From DATFVA01 sp963774455 (lineage in GTDB: Bacteria; Bacteroidota; Ignavibacteria; Ignavibacteriales; Ignavibacteriaceae), in the NCBI GenBank assembly GCA_963774455.1, contig CAVZFD010000005.1, positions 1,488,001-1,552,000 on the forward strand: a stretch of DNA of 64,000 nucleotides. Reading direction: 5' to 3'. Shown piece after piece: positions 44,406 through 53,122 of the stretch. The notes beneath the pieces are model-generated. The model searched no databases, had not been told where the DNA came from, and saw only the letters and a list, made by a program, of their open reading frames with translations. How positions within the stretch are numbered: position 1 is the first letter of the stretch; every line of letters begins with the position of its first letter. The position numbers and the translations under genes were made by a program.

Positions 44406-45767
44406 TCAGAAATAGGGTCGTACCCTGAATTCCGCTCCAAACTTATTCTCAACAACTTCCTTTGCCTTGTTTATCTCGACTTCATCGATTGAGACCACAC
44501 TCATAACCAGCGTCCCTGTATACTGCTTTACACTTTTTGCGAAATTAACCATTTCATTGAAGAACCGTGTGTCGAGCTTCATAATCTTTGCATATTGTCT
44601 CGGATCGACGGAATTAATACTAATTGAAACGGTGTCAATCAGCCCTTTAAATTCTGGTGATATATCCCTTTTATTTATAAAGCTGCCATGGCCGTTTGTA
44701 TTCAGCCTGGTTTTGCCGCCGTTGTCCTTTATGTACTTTGCAATTTTCTTCACAACATCCCATCTGATGGTGGGCTCGCCGTATCCGCAGAATACTATTT
44801 CCTCGTAATCTGCGGGATTTCCTATTTCCTCAATATAAATTTCCGCAGGCGGTTCTTCATCTTTAGTCATTTTTAAATTATAACCGTGAAGCACAGCATC
44901 GCCCTTCCTGTTGCAGAAGAAACAGTCGGCATTGCATCTGTTTGTAATATTGACATAAAGATTTCTACCGATAGGATAGGTATAGCTGATTTTATTTTTC
45001 GCACTTATCCCGAAAAATCTAAAAGCATTAAATGAGGTAACTTTTGATATATCCTCAATTTTAACATTATGGACATCTGCCATTTTTTCAGCCACCAGTT
45101 TTACATTTGCGGGTTCATTCCTATGACCGCGGTGAGGTTCGGGCGTCATAAAAGGAGAATCGGTTTCGAGGAGAATATTATCAAGACTTATCCCTGCAAG
45201 TATTTTCCTGAGATCCTCTGATTTCTTAAAGGAAATATTCCCTGTGAAAGATACGATATGGTTCATCTTTATATATTCGAGCGCATCTTCCAGGGATGAA
45301 TTGAAGCAGTGAAACTGGGCTCGTAGCTCGCTTCCGCAGTATGATGATATAATTTTCATCATATCTTCATCGGATTCCCTGCTGTGTATAACCACGGGTA
45401 GTTTAAGCTTTACCGCAAGATCAAGCTGGGATTTAAAGGCTTCTATCTGTTTTTCTTTAGGTGAAAAATCATAATAATAATCTAATCCGATCTCTCCTAT
45501 TGCCACAACCTTAGGATGTTCTGCAAGTTCTTCAATTTCCTTCAACCATGAAGCTTCCCAGTTTTTCGTGTCATGCGGATGTACACCTACCGCCGCATAA
45601 ATAAGATCGTATTTATCGGCAAGCTGGATTGCTTTTCGTGCTGAATCTATGTCGGTAGCCGGAACTATGATATAGTCTACCTTATTCTGCCTGGCACGTT
45701 CAATGACCTCATCAAGATCATTCTCAAATTCTGGTAAAAATAAATGTGCGTGTGTATCGATAAACAT
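44406..45767 (-). CDS. TatD DNase-like domain fused to a radical SAM domain
   Basis: 453 residues in two domains. Residues 1-260 are TatD: metal ligands HAH (His6, His8), GEIGLDYYYD, HSRESDEDM, QFHCFNSS and ETDSPFMTP. Residues about 270-453 are radical SAM with the iron-sulfur motif CNADCFFC (Cys278, Cys282, Cys285), then GYGEPTIRWD, NTNGHG and a C-terminal barrel. The C-terminal half is short for a complete radical SAM barrel. A linked TatD/radical SAM family is known; here it is one protein. The substrate is unknown. Strong Shine-Dalgarno GGGGGAAT precedes the ATG. Its neighbours are a TonB receptor upstream and PBP4 downstream. Confidence 0.9.
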   Translation of the reverse strand: MFIDTHAHLFLPEFENDLDEVIERARQNKVDYIIVPATDIDSARKAIQLADKYDLIYAAVGVHPHDTKNWEASWLKEIEELAEHPKVVAIGEIGLDYYYDFSPKEKQIEAFKSQLDLAVKLKLPVVIHSRESDEDMMKIISSYCGSELRAQFHCFNSSLEDALEYIKMNHIVSFTGNISFKKSEDLRKILAGISLDNILLETDSPFMTPEPHRGHRNEPANVKLVAEKMADVHNVKIEDISKVTSFNAFRFFGISAKNKISYTYPIGRNLYVNITNRCNADCFFCNRKGDAVLHGYNLKMTKDEEPPAEIYIEEIGNPADYEEIVFCGYGEPTIRWDVVKKIAKYIKDNGGKTRLNTNGHGSFINKRDISPEFKGLIDTVSISINSVDPRQYAKIMKLDTRFFNEMVNFAKSVKQYTGTLVMSVVSIDEVEINKAKEVVENKFGAEFRVRPYF

Positions 45768-45779
45768 TGATTCCCCCTT

Positions 45780-47942
45780 TCAGAAATTAAATTGAACACT
45801 TAACGAATAATTCCTGACAGGTTTTAAATTTCCGATTAATTCAACATAGTTATAATTTAAAACATTATTCGCATTAAGAAAAACGGAAACAGGAATTCCC
45901 AGCGAATTAAGATCATACGAGGTCCTGATATCAAGTACATATGCGGCAGCACGAAGATCACCGTCGTTTATAATCCTCACCAGTTCATCGTCAATTTCCT
46001 CCATACGGCTCCAGAATCTGAAATCGGCGCCGAGGTTAAGACTTCCGTAATAATAATCGATTGAACCGGTAAAAGTATGGCGGGGTCTGTATTTAAGCGC
46101 CTTACGCTTATTTAAATCCCTGGCCCAGAGATAAGTATAGCTCAATGATAAACCAACGGTTTTGTCAAACAGTTCAGAACTTACATCTGTTTCGAAGCCC
46201 TGTATCCGGGCTCTTGTTAAATTACGGAATACGGCAAGTCCGTCTGTCGGATCAATTCCGGGTTCAATAAAATCATAATACTCGCTTTGAAAAACAGCGG
46301 CGTCTAAAGTCAACCCTCTGCCGAAAGGTTTATAATCTGCTCCGAACTCGAAAGTGAAATTTGTTTCTGATTTCAAATCAGGGTTTGGTTTAATCACTAT
46401 ACCGCTGGCAGTTGTTGAAGTAAATGCTTCGGCGAGTGAAGGTGCACGGAATCCTGTACCGGCAGAAGCCCTCAGGATGAAATTATCTGCGGCTTTATAA
46501 TTAAGTCCGATTTTAGGAGAAACTGCATTTTCACCCTTCAGTGTATCGGCTTTTGAATAATCATACCTGATTCCGGCCGATATTGTAAGCGGTGAAAAAT
46601 AAGACATATCACCATGAACATATACTCCTCCGCTGATCATATCAGGATTACCGAATAAATTAGAATTTACATTTGAGCTCAATCCTTCAACACCGGTAAC
46701 CACAACGAGGTTATCAGAAAAGCTCTTATTTAGCTGTATCTCGCCCCGGTAAAGGTTTGTAATCGATTTATCAAATGCAGGAGAAGTATCGCTCCAATCA
46801 GTTCTGTAATAACTTGTTTTAATATTCAGAAGCAGCTCATCATTCAACACATTTTTATATATTGCTCCGAACAGGTACCTTGCAGTTGTAACCGTTTGTC
46901 CCTGCTGGTCGGCTGTTGGGATAAGGGCATGTCTTGAATCCTTCCAGTAATAAAAATTCCCGCCTTTCTTGTTAAGAGTATTCGCAAGAAGAGTGATGGA
47001 ACTTGCAGGTGTAATTTCGAAAGTGCCTTTAAGGAATCCGATATATTTGTGAGAGAACCCGTTCTGCCTGTAGCTCATATCTTCAAGCCTGCTAAGTGTG
47101 AGTTCCAGTCCCATTCTCCCGAATTTCTGAGCATGGGCCAGGGTTAAGCCGTTGAAAAATCTGTTTTCCTTCGACCATCGCCACTCCTGGTAGGCTGGTT
47201 TATCATAGACTCCGAGATACGTCTTAACAAAACTAACAGGATGTTCCGGAATTTCAGCAGTAATCACGTTTATAACACCGCCGATTGCTGTTGAACCGTA
47301 GAGGGAACTGGCGGCACCTTTTATAATCTCGACTCTCTGAATAGCCGATGTCGGGATCATTTCCCAAATCGTTTCACCGGTATCACCGGTATAAAAAGGA
47401 AGTCCGTCTAGAGCCAGCAAAACCCTCGAGCCCGCTCCCCTGCTGTAGCCGCTTGAACCCCTGATGCTGATCTGATCTTCTGTCATATTTACTCCCGGCA
47501 CATACCGGAGCGCCTTTTCAAGATCATATATATTTTTTTTAGAAAATTCATCAGCTTGTATAACATTGGCGCTGACCGGAAGATCTGAAAGATACTGCTC
47601 TCTTTTTCCTGCGGTAACAATAACCTGTGCAGATTCAACAGGCTGCTGTCTCAGAGTAACATCAATTACCTTCGGTTTTTCCTCCAGGCTAAAATCAATG
47701 GTTACCGGCGAATAACCGACAGCAGAAAACCTGAGTGAATATTTGCCAGCAGAAAGGTTTACAATTTTATAATGTCCTGTTTCATCGCTGGACGTTCCGA
47801 TGCCCGTACCTGGAACAATTATATTAACTCCCAACACAGGCATTCCGGCCGTATCTGTAACCACCCCTGTAACAGAGTGGCTTTGTGCTTCAGCCCGGCC
47901 GCAAAGAAGCAGAATTACGATATAGGAATATATTAACTTCAT
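45780..47942 (-). CDS. TonB-dependent outer-membrane receptor
   Basis: 720 residues with a signal peptide (to about GRAEAQ). A carboxypeptidase-regulatory domain (about 20-100) precedes the plug (DLPVSANVIQADEF, IRGSSGYSRGAGSRVLLALD, then VEIIKGAASSLYGSTAIGGVINV). A 22-strand barrel follows and ends with Phe (SVQFNF), as expected for BAM recognition. It transports a ligand, possibly a siderophore or cobalamin-like compound, that I cannot identify. It overlaps the upstream lipoprotein gene by ATGA, so the two are translated together. Confidence 0.93.
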   Translation of the reverse strand: MKLIYSYIVILLLCGRAEAQSHSVTGVVTDTAGMPVLGVNIIVPGTGIGTSSDETGHYKIVNLSAGKYSLRFSAVGYSPVTIDFSLEEKPKVIDVTLRQQPVESAQVIVTAGKREQYLSDLPVSANVIQADEFSKKNIYDLEKALRYVPGVNMTEDQISIRGSSGYSRGAGSRVLLALDGLPFYTGDTGETIWEMIPTSAIQRVEIIKGAASSLYGSTAIGGVINVITAEIPEHPVSFVKTYLGVYDKPAYQEWRWSKENRFFNGLTLAHAQKFGRMGLELTLSRLEDMSYRQNGFSHKYIGFLKGTFEITPASSITLLANTLNKKGGNFYYWKDSRHALIPTADQQGQTVTTARYLFGAIYKNVLNDELLLNIKTSYYRTDWSDTSPAFDKSITNLYRGEIQLNKSFSDNLVVVTGVEGLSSNVNSNLFGNPDMISGGVYVHGDMSYFSPLTISAGIRYDYSKADTLKGENAVSPKIGLNYKAADNFILRASAGTGFRAPSLAEAFTSTTASGIVIKPNPDLKSETNFTFEFGADYKPFGRGLTLDAAVFQSEYYDFIEPGIDPTDGLAVFRNLTRARIQGFETDVSSELFDKTVGLSLSYTYLWARDLNKRKALKYRPRHTFTGSIDYYYGSLNLGADFRFWSRMEEIDDELVRIINDGDLRAAAYVLDIRTSYDLNSLGIPVSVFLNANNVLNYNYVELIGNLKPVRNYSLSVQFNF

Positions 47943-48454
47943 CCTCCGCCTGTTGGTTGTGGTGGAGGGTTATTAAAATCGCATCGGATATCAATGTTTT
48001 TAATAAAGGATTTATCAGGAATTATTAATTTACCCGGGTGTGTTGTATCTCCGTAAGCATAATAAATTCCTGCTACTGTCCAATCACCAGGTATCAGGGA
48101 AATATTTTCCGTTTTCTGTTGAACAACTGCTACATAGGAGAAAGTACCGGGACTAAGAGGTACGAATGCACTGTCCCTTGAATCAAAATCGTAAGTTGTT
48201 ACTCCATAGGGAATCTCAGCACTTACAAACTTCAGGTTAAATATGTTGAAATCTTCCGGGGATTCAAGAAGGCTGTCGAACACTACAATGTGTGTTCTTT
48301 GAATACTGTCGGGCCAGGCGCCGATAAACGTAATCCTTCCGCCAAAACCCGGAACCTGGTCGGCAGGCCTCGGTTCAATTCCTTTATCACATCCTCCGGT
48401 AATTAATCGAACAAAGAATAACACCGGAAGTGTTAAACGTTTATTAAGCTGCAT
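47939..48454 (-). CDS. Lipoprotein linked to the TonB receptor
   Basis: 171 residues with a hydrophobic signal and a lipobox-like TGGC (lipidated Cys23). The mature part is a beta-rich domain of unknown family with FDSLLESPEDF, LSPGTFSYVAV and a Pro/Gly-rich tail (PPPQPTGGG). It lies 9 bp downstream of purM on the minus strand and overlaps the TonB receptor start by four bases (ATGA). Translation coupling suggests it works with the receptor at the outer membrane, for instance as ligand-binding partner. No enzymatic motif is seen. Confidence 0.72.
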   Translation of the reverse strand: MQLNKRLTLPVLFFVRLITGGCDKGIEPRPADQVPGFGGRITFIGAWPDSIQRTHIVVFDSLLESPEDFNIFNLKFVSAEIPYGVTTYDFDSRDSAFVPLSPGTFSYVAVVQQKTENISLIPGDWTVAGIYYAYGDTTHPGKLIIPDKSFIKNIDIRCDFNNPPPQPTGGG

Positions 48455-48463
48455 ATCAGAAGG

Positions 48464-49465
48464 TTAAATTACTTCGCCGATCCTTAGTGGATGCTCATTT
48501 ATTTCATTAGAGAGAGAAATCATTCTGCTTTCATCATCAGGTGATACAACCGCTATCAAGCCTATTCCAAGATTAAAAACATTTCTCATCTCTTCAAGAC
48601 TAATTTTTCCTGTTTGCTGAATTAACCTGAATACGGCAGGTATTTCCCATTCATCCCATTTGATATCCAGCCTTAACCCTTCGGGCAATACCCTCCTGGT
48701 ATTCCCGATTATACCTCCGCCGGTTATATGAGAGAACCCTTTAACTTTCAAGTGTTTATTCAAATGGGTTATTAGTTTCAGGTATGATTTATGCACCCTC
48801 AGCAGCTCATCGCCGAGAGTAGAACCAAGCTCATCTATTTTCTCATTTATTTTGAACTTCGGTAGAAGCACTTTCCTGGCCAGCGAATAACCGTTAGTAT
48901 GAAGTCCGTTCGAGGAAAATCCGATAAGCACATCCCCTTTTTTAATGCTGCTGCCGTCTATCACACCTGATTTATCAACAATTCCAACGATTGTACCCGA
49001 CATATCATACTCATCCTCCGCATAGAGACCAGGCATCTCAGCCGTTTCCCCGCCGATGAGGGCACATTCATTTTCCCTGCAGGCAATAGAAAATCCTTCG
49101 ATTATCTTTGCAGCTTTATCCGGATTAAGCTTACCGAAAGCAAGATAATCAAGAAAGAAAAGAGGTTTTGCTCCGCATACCGAAATGTCGTTAACACAGT
49201 GGTTCACAAGATCCTGTCCTACAGTGTCATGCTTGTCAGTAGCAAATGCTATTTTAAGCTTTGTGCCAACTCCATCAACACTTGAGACAAGTACAGGTTC
49301 CTTTAATCCCGCAAGGTCGGGCTGGTAAAACGCGCCGAACAGCCCAATATCAGATAGTACATTCTTATTAAATGTAGATTTAGCAAAACCCTTTATTCTC
49401 TTCACAGTTTCATCACCGGCCTGAATATCGACTCCGGCTGCTTTATAAGTGGAATTTTCTGACAT
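48464..49465 (-). CDS. purM: Phosphoribosylformylglycinamidine cyclo-ligase (AIR synthetase)
   Basis: 333 residues, normal for PurM. It converts FGAM with ATP to AIR in de novo purine synthesis. Diagnostic segments are YKAAGVDIQAGDE at the start, DGVGTKLKIA, GGETAEMPGLY and HTNGYSLARK. It is divergent from hrcA across 238 bp and begins the minus-strand seven-gene run with the lipoprotein, TonB receptor and others. That grouping of a purine gene with envelope genes appears fortuitous. Confidence 0.95.
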   Translation of the reverse strand: MSENSTYKAAGVDIQAGDETVKRIKGFAKSTFNKNVLSDIGLFGAFYQPDLAGLKEPVLVSSVDGVGTKLKIAFATDKHDTVGQDLVNHCVNDISVCGAKPLFFLDYLAFGKLNPDKAAKIIEGFSIACRENECALIGGETAEMPGLYAEDEYDMSGTIVGIVDKSGVIDGSSIKKGDVLIGFSSNGLHTNGYSLARKVLLPKFKINEKIDELGSTLGDELLRVHKSYLKLITHLNKHLKVKGFSHITGGGIIGNTRRVLPEGLRLDIKWDEWEIPAVFRLIQQTGKISLEEMRNVFNLGIGLIAVVSPDDESRMISLSNEINEHPLRIGEVI

Positions 49466-49589
49466 AGCTTTTACAAATTACTGGTTAAAAATCAGGCAAA
49501 ATTTACGATGAAATGCAGTAGGAAACAAAATAAGACCACTTTTGGTACTAATTATCTAAGATTACCGGAATTTATCACTCTCAGATGAC

Positions 49590-49640
49590 GACTGCTAAAA
49601 TCTCCTCAAAATCTTGCGATTTTTAATTATTTTAGCACGT
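49590..49640. promoter_or_regulatory. Nested inverted repeat in the purM-hrcA gap, possible HrcA operator variant
   Basis: Outer arms TGCTAAAAT (49593-49601) and ATTTTAGCA (49629-49637) are perfect 9-bp inverse copies. Inside them AAAATC-TTGC-GATTTT (49608-49623) is a second perfect hairpin. The sequences GACTGCTAA (49590) and TTAGCACGT (49632) each resemble a CIRCE half-site, but they occur in the opposite order and 33 bp apart, so this is not a canonical CIRCE. Confidence 0.5.
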
Positions 49641-49647
49641 TTTTGGG

Positions 49648-49677
49648 TTAACAATTTTTACTTATTTTTTTTATATT
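49648..49677 (+). promoter_or_regulatory. Candidate hrcA promoter
   Basis: -35 TTAACA (49648-49653) and -10 TATATT (49672-49677), spacer 18 bp, 26 bp before the ATG. TATATTAG also nearly matches the TAnnTTTG box. Confidence 0.45.
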
Positions 49678-49703
49678 AGCGCATTAAAAACGAAAACAGA
49701 CTG

Positions 49704-50747
49704 ATGGAACACGAAGAATTAAGCGATAGAGAAAAACTGATATTAAGATCTATAATTCAACAGTTTATATTGACGGCTTCGCCCGTCGGATCAAGGTTCA
49801 TTACCAAAAAATATGATATCGGTTTTTCGCCAGCAACGGTGAGAAATATAATGGCCGACCTGGAGGAATCGGGGTTTATCGGGCACCCCCATACTTCTGC
49901 CGGAAGGATCCCAACCGACAAAGGATACAGGTTCTACGTTGATTCCCTCATGGAGATCCAGAAGGTCAGGAATTCCGAAAAGGGTATGATAAATAAAAGT
50001 CTTGGCATAGAACAGATTGAAACGGATGAAATATTGCGCCTAACCACTTCAATCCTGAGCAATATAACCAAACAACTGGCGTGTGTAACCTATCCACGAC
50101 TTGATTCAGGTATCCTGGCAAAGCTGCAGATAGTCTCGCTGTCGTCCAGCCGTATTCTGATAGTAATCAGTATAAAAGGCGGACTGGTAAAAACCATTAC
50201 CTTGGAAGTAAACACGGAAATTAAGTCTCCAGAAATTGAATCTGTACAAAACCTGCTGAATGAGAGGCTGTGCGGACTTACCTTCAAGGAAATACGAACA
50301 ACTTTCACCGAAAGGTTCAAAGATGTTGAGGAAGATCAAAGACCCGTAATCAGACTTTTTGTTGATTCGGTAGATAAGATATTCAAAGATGTAAGCTCGA
50401 AGGATAATGTTTACCTTACCGGTGCAAGCAATATAATTAAGCAGCCCGAGTTTGAAGATCCTGAAAAGTTTCCGGGTATTGTTGAACTTATTGAGAATAA
50501 AGATATTATAATTCACATACTTGACAAAGGAAGCGATGCTGCAATTGACCAGGTATTCATTTCCATAGGAAGTGAAAACGAAGATCGCAAACTTGAAGAA
50601 TATAGTTTTGTAAGCAAGGAGTATTCCTTCGGCGGTACCTCCGGAACTCTCGGAATTATTGGTCCCAAGCGTATGGAATACTCGAAGGTAGTGGCCATCG
50701 TTGATTATATGGCTAAAATGTTATCAGAAATATTAAAGAATGATTAA
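49704..50747 (+). CDS. hrcA: Heat-inducible transcription repressor HrcA
   Basis: 347 residues, the usual length. The N-terminal winged helix-turn-helix covers ITKKYDIGFSPATVRNIMADLEESG, preceded by LILRSIIQQFILTASPVGS (described here in pieces). The family segments HPHTSAGRIPT and SFGGTSGTLGIIGP are present. HrcA represses chaperone operons by binding CIRCE sites, activity depending on GroEL. It is the first gene of hrcA-grpE-dnaJ, ending 13 bp before the chosen grpE start. The palindrome upstream may be its own operator. Confidence 0.95.
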   Translation: MEHEELSDREKLILRSIIQQFILTASPVGSRFITKKYDIGFSPATVRNIMADLEESGFIGHPHTSAGRIPTDKGYRFYVDSLMEIQKVRNSEKGMINKSLGIEQIETDEILRLTTSILSNITKQLACVTYPRLDSGILAKLQIVSLSSSRILIVISIKGGLVKTITLEVNTEIKSPEIESVQNLLNERLCGLTFKEIRTTFTERFKDVEEDQRPVIRLFVDSVDKIFKDVSSKDNVYLTGASNIIKQPEFEDPEKFPGIVELIENKDIIIHILDKGSDAAIDQVFISIGSENEDRKLEEYSFVSKEYSFGGTSGTLGIIGPKRMEYSKVVAIVDYMAKMLSEILKND

Positions 50748-50760
50748 TCGGAGAATCCAA

Positions 50761-51366
50761 ATGAAAAAAGATAAAAAAAACAGTAGCCAGGAAGAAGAAG
50801 TAACTAATAATGGCGAACAGGAGCAGGATACACCGGGAATAGATGAAGAATTAATGAATAAACAAAAAAGAATTGAAGAGCTGGAGAATGAAATTTCTGA
50901 TTTAAAAGACAAGTTGCTCCGAAGGGCTGCCGAGTTTGAAAATTATAAAAGAAGAACAGAGAATGACCAGCTGAATCTTCTTAAATATGCAGCCGAATCA
51001 TTTATTATTAAATTGCTGCCTGTCGTTGACGATTTTGAAAGGTCACTTCAGCATATCGAAATTTCCAGTGATAACGAATCTATCGCAACTGGATTAAAGC
51101 TGATATATGACAAGCTCGTGAAAGTGCTCGAGGACCAGGGAGTAAAGAAAATTGAAGCGGTGGGTCAGCCGTTTGACGTAAATTTTCATGAAGCACTTTT
51201 ACAGAGGAAAGCGAAGAATGTTGCCCCTCATACCGTTCTTGATGAAATGGAGAAGGGTTATATTTACAAAGACCGTGTAATAAGGCATTCAAAGGTCGTC
51301 GTCAGTGAAGAACAGGATGAGCAGCAGGGAAACAATAGTTCAAAAAATGAAAACAAAGAGGATTAA
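50761..51366 (+). CDS. grpE: Nucleotide exchange factor GrpE
   Basis: 201 residues from the ATG at 50761, chosen because GGAG at 50751 lies 6 bp before it; an ATG at 50740 overlapping hrcA would add seven residues. The N-terminus is charged and followed by a long coiled coil (about 30-90), then RAAEFENYKRRTE, and the C-terminal beta domain with QPFDVNFHEALLQ. It exchanges nucleotide on DnaK together with DnaJ. dnaK itself is not in the window. Confidence 0.95.
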   Translation: MKKDKKNSSQEEEVTNNGEQEQDTPGIDEELMNKQKRIEELENEISDLKDKLLRRAAEFENYKRRTENDQLNLLKYAAESFIIKLLPVVDDFERSLQHIEISSDNESIATGLKLIYDKLVKVLEDQGVKKIEAVGQPFDVNFHEALLQRKAKNVAPHTVLDEMEKGYIYKDRVIRHSKVVVSEEQDEQQGNNSSKNENKED

Positions 51367-51375
51367 CTTTCTGAT

Positions 51376-52512
51376 ATGTCAAAAAGAGATTATTACGAAA
51401 TACTGGGTGTAGAGAAAAGCGCTTCCAAGGAAGATTTAAAAAAGGCTTACAGGAAACTTGCTATGCAGTTTCATCCCGATAGGAATCCGGAGGATAAGGA
51501 TGCGGAAGAAAGGTTTAAAGAGGCTGCTGAAGCATATGAAATTCTTAGCCACGATGAAAAGAGGGCTAATTATGACAGATTCGGACATGCAGGCATGAGA
51601 GGCGGACAGGAAGGGTTCTCTGATATAAACGATATATTCTCCCATTTCTCTGATATCTTCGGCGGCGGATCTATATTTGATGATTTATTCGGAGGGGGAC
51701 AAAGAAAAAGCAGGCGGCGTTCCGGAGGTACTCCTGGTTCTGATCTGCGTGTTACTTTGCAGCTTACCCTTGAAGAGATTGCCGAAGGAACTACAAAAAA
51801 ACTTAAAATTAAAAAGCAGGTAAAATGTGGTCAATGCGGAGGATCAGGTGCCGAGGAAGGAACATCCAAAAATACCTGTCCCGTTTGTCATGGAAGCGGT
51901 GAAGTGAAAAGTGTATCAAGATCTGTCTTCGGTCAGTTTGTAAATATTACAACCTGTAATAACTGTAATGGAGAAGGCACCGTAGTAGATAAACCCTGCA
52001 AAAAATGTATGGGAGACGGAAGATTACAGGAAGAGGTAAGTATCAAAATTGATGTCCCTGCCGGGGTAAGCGACGGCAATTATATGACAATGCGCAGTGA
52101 TGGTAATGCCGGAAAACGCGGGGGACCCGCTGGAGATCTGATAGTAGTTTTCCAGGAAACTCAGCACGAATATTTCGTTCGTGAGGGTGATGATATTTTA
52201 TATGACCTATACGTAAGCTTTCCTGAGGCTGCCCTTGGCGGAGAGGTTGAAGTACCAACTCTTAACGGGAAGGCTAAATTAAAGCTTGATTCGGGAACAC
52301 CATCAGGTAAGCTGCTCAAGATGAGGGATAAAGGAATAAATCATCTTAATCATTCAGGGCGGGGCAACCAGATTGTACGGGTTAATATTGCAGTTCCGAA
52401 AAAGCTTAATTCAAAAGAAAAAGAACTGTTAAAAGAGTTAATGAATACTCCTAATGTAAAATCATCTTCCGGATCCGAAGAGAAGAATTTCTTCAAACGA
52501 TTCGGTCTCTGA
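51376..52512 (+). CDS. dnaJ: Chaperone DnaJ
   Basis: 378 residues. The J domain carries the HPD motif in AMQFHPDRNPED, followed by a Gly/Phe-rich linker (GGGSIFDDLFGG). The zinc-binding domain has four CxxCxGxG modules, for instance CGQCGGSG, CPVCHGSG, CNNCNGEG and CKKCMGDG. A C-terminal substrate-binding domain completes it. DnaJ delivers unfolded proteins to DnaK. It starts 9 bp after grpE, completing the hrcA-grpE-dnaJ operon. Confidence 0.97.
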   Translation: MSKRDYYEILGVEKSASKEDLKKAYRKLAMQFHPDRNPEDKDAEERFKEAAEAYEILSHDEKRANYDRFGHAGMRGGQEGFSDINDIFSHFSDIFGGGSIFDDLFGGGQRKSRRRSGGTPGSDLRVTLQLTLEEIAEGTTKKLKIKKQVKCGQCGGSGAEEGTSKNTCPVCHGSGEVKSVSRSVFGQFVNITTCNNCNGEGTVVDKPCKKCMGDGRLQEEVSIKIDVPAGVSDGNYMTMRSDGNAGKRGGPAGDLIVVFQETQHEYFVREGDDILYDLYVSFPEAALGGEVEVPTLNGKAKLKLDSGTPSGKLLKMRDKGINHLNHSGRGNQIVRVNIAVPKKLNSKEKELLKELMNTPNVKSSSGSEEKNFFKRFGL

Positions 52513-52591
52513 GGCAAGTGTTCGTGGTATTGTTTTTCTTTTTATGTTATATTCAATATGATTTATCAGCATAATAATAGGGTTAACAGGG

Positions 52592-53122
52592 TTGTTTGAA
52601 CGACTATCCGGGAAATTTGGATTTACCGTAACAGAAGTTAAAGTCTTGTTATTCCTGACTATAGTTTTTGCTGCCGGTTTATTTTATAAAGCCTATAATG
52701 CTGACCCAAAAGACGCAGATTACAAGAATTTTGATTATTCAGCGGAAGAGAGGCTTTTCGACCAAGCCGGGAACCCTGAAAATACAGGTTCTGCAGGATC
52801 AACAGATGATAAATATATTGACTCTAAGCAGGAAGTTTTAGATTTTACCACCAGAAATTTTCATAAAAAAGAAGCTTTAAAGCTCCCCGGCGAAAAGACT
52901 ATAAATCTGAATACTGCCGGTATAAAAGATCTGGTGCTTTTACCAGGAATTGGCGAAAAAACCGCGCAGAAAATTATTGAATTAAGGAATAAAAAAGGCC
53001 GCTTCTCAAGCCTTGATGAACTATTGGAAGTCAGAGGAATCGGGAAAACCAAATTTAGTAACATTGAAAAATTTCTATATATTGATCAATCAAATTTTTT
53101 CAAAGTTCCGGAGGCAAAGTGA
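52592..53122 (+). CDS. ComEA-like membrane-anchored helix-hairpin-helix protein
   Basis: 176 residues beginning at TTG (no ATG nearby in frame). An N-terminal helix (VLLFLTIVFAAGLFY) anchors it, a polar linker follows to about residue 100, and the C-terminal domain has two helix-hairpin-helix units: NLNTAGIKDLVLLPGIGEKT and VRGIGKTKF. ComEA proteins bind DNA at the cell surface for natural transformation. Genes at 53119 and 53682 form a tight run with it and the last resembles PilM, which fits a competence or pilus role. Other pilus and competence genes are absent here. Confidence 0.85.
   Translation: MFERLSGKFGFTVTEVKVLLFLTIVFAAGLFYKAYNADPKDADYKNFDYSAEERLFDQAGNPENTGSAGSTDDKYIDSKQEVLDFTTRNFHKKEALKLPGEKTINLNTAGIKDLVLLPGIGEKTAQKIIELRNKKGRFSSLDELLEVRGIGKTKFSNIEKFLYIDQSNFFKVPEAK

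Noticed and set aside
42968..44455. Longer N-terminus for the PBP4-type peptidase starting at 44455
   Set aside because: It overlaps the TatD-rSAM coding end and hides the signal peptide; the ATG at 44404 gives a proper signal peptide.
49560..49640. A canonical CIRCE element before hrcA
   Set aside because: TTAGCAC is present, but GAGTGCTAA does not follow at 9 bp; half-sites are in reversed order and far apart.
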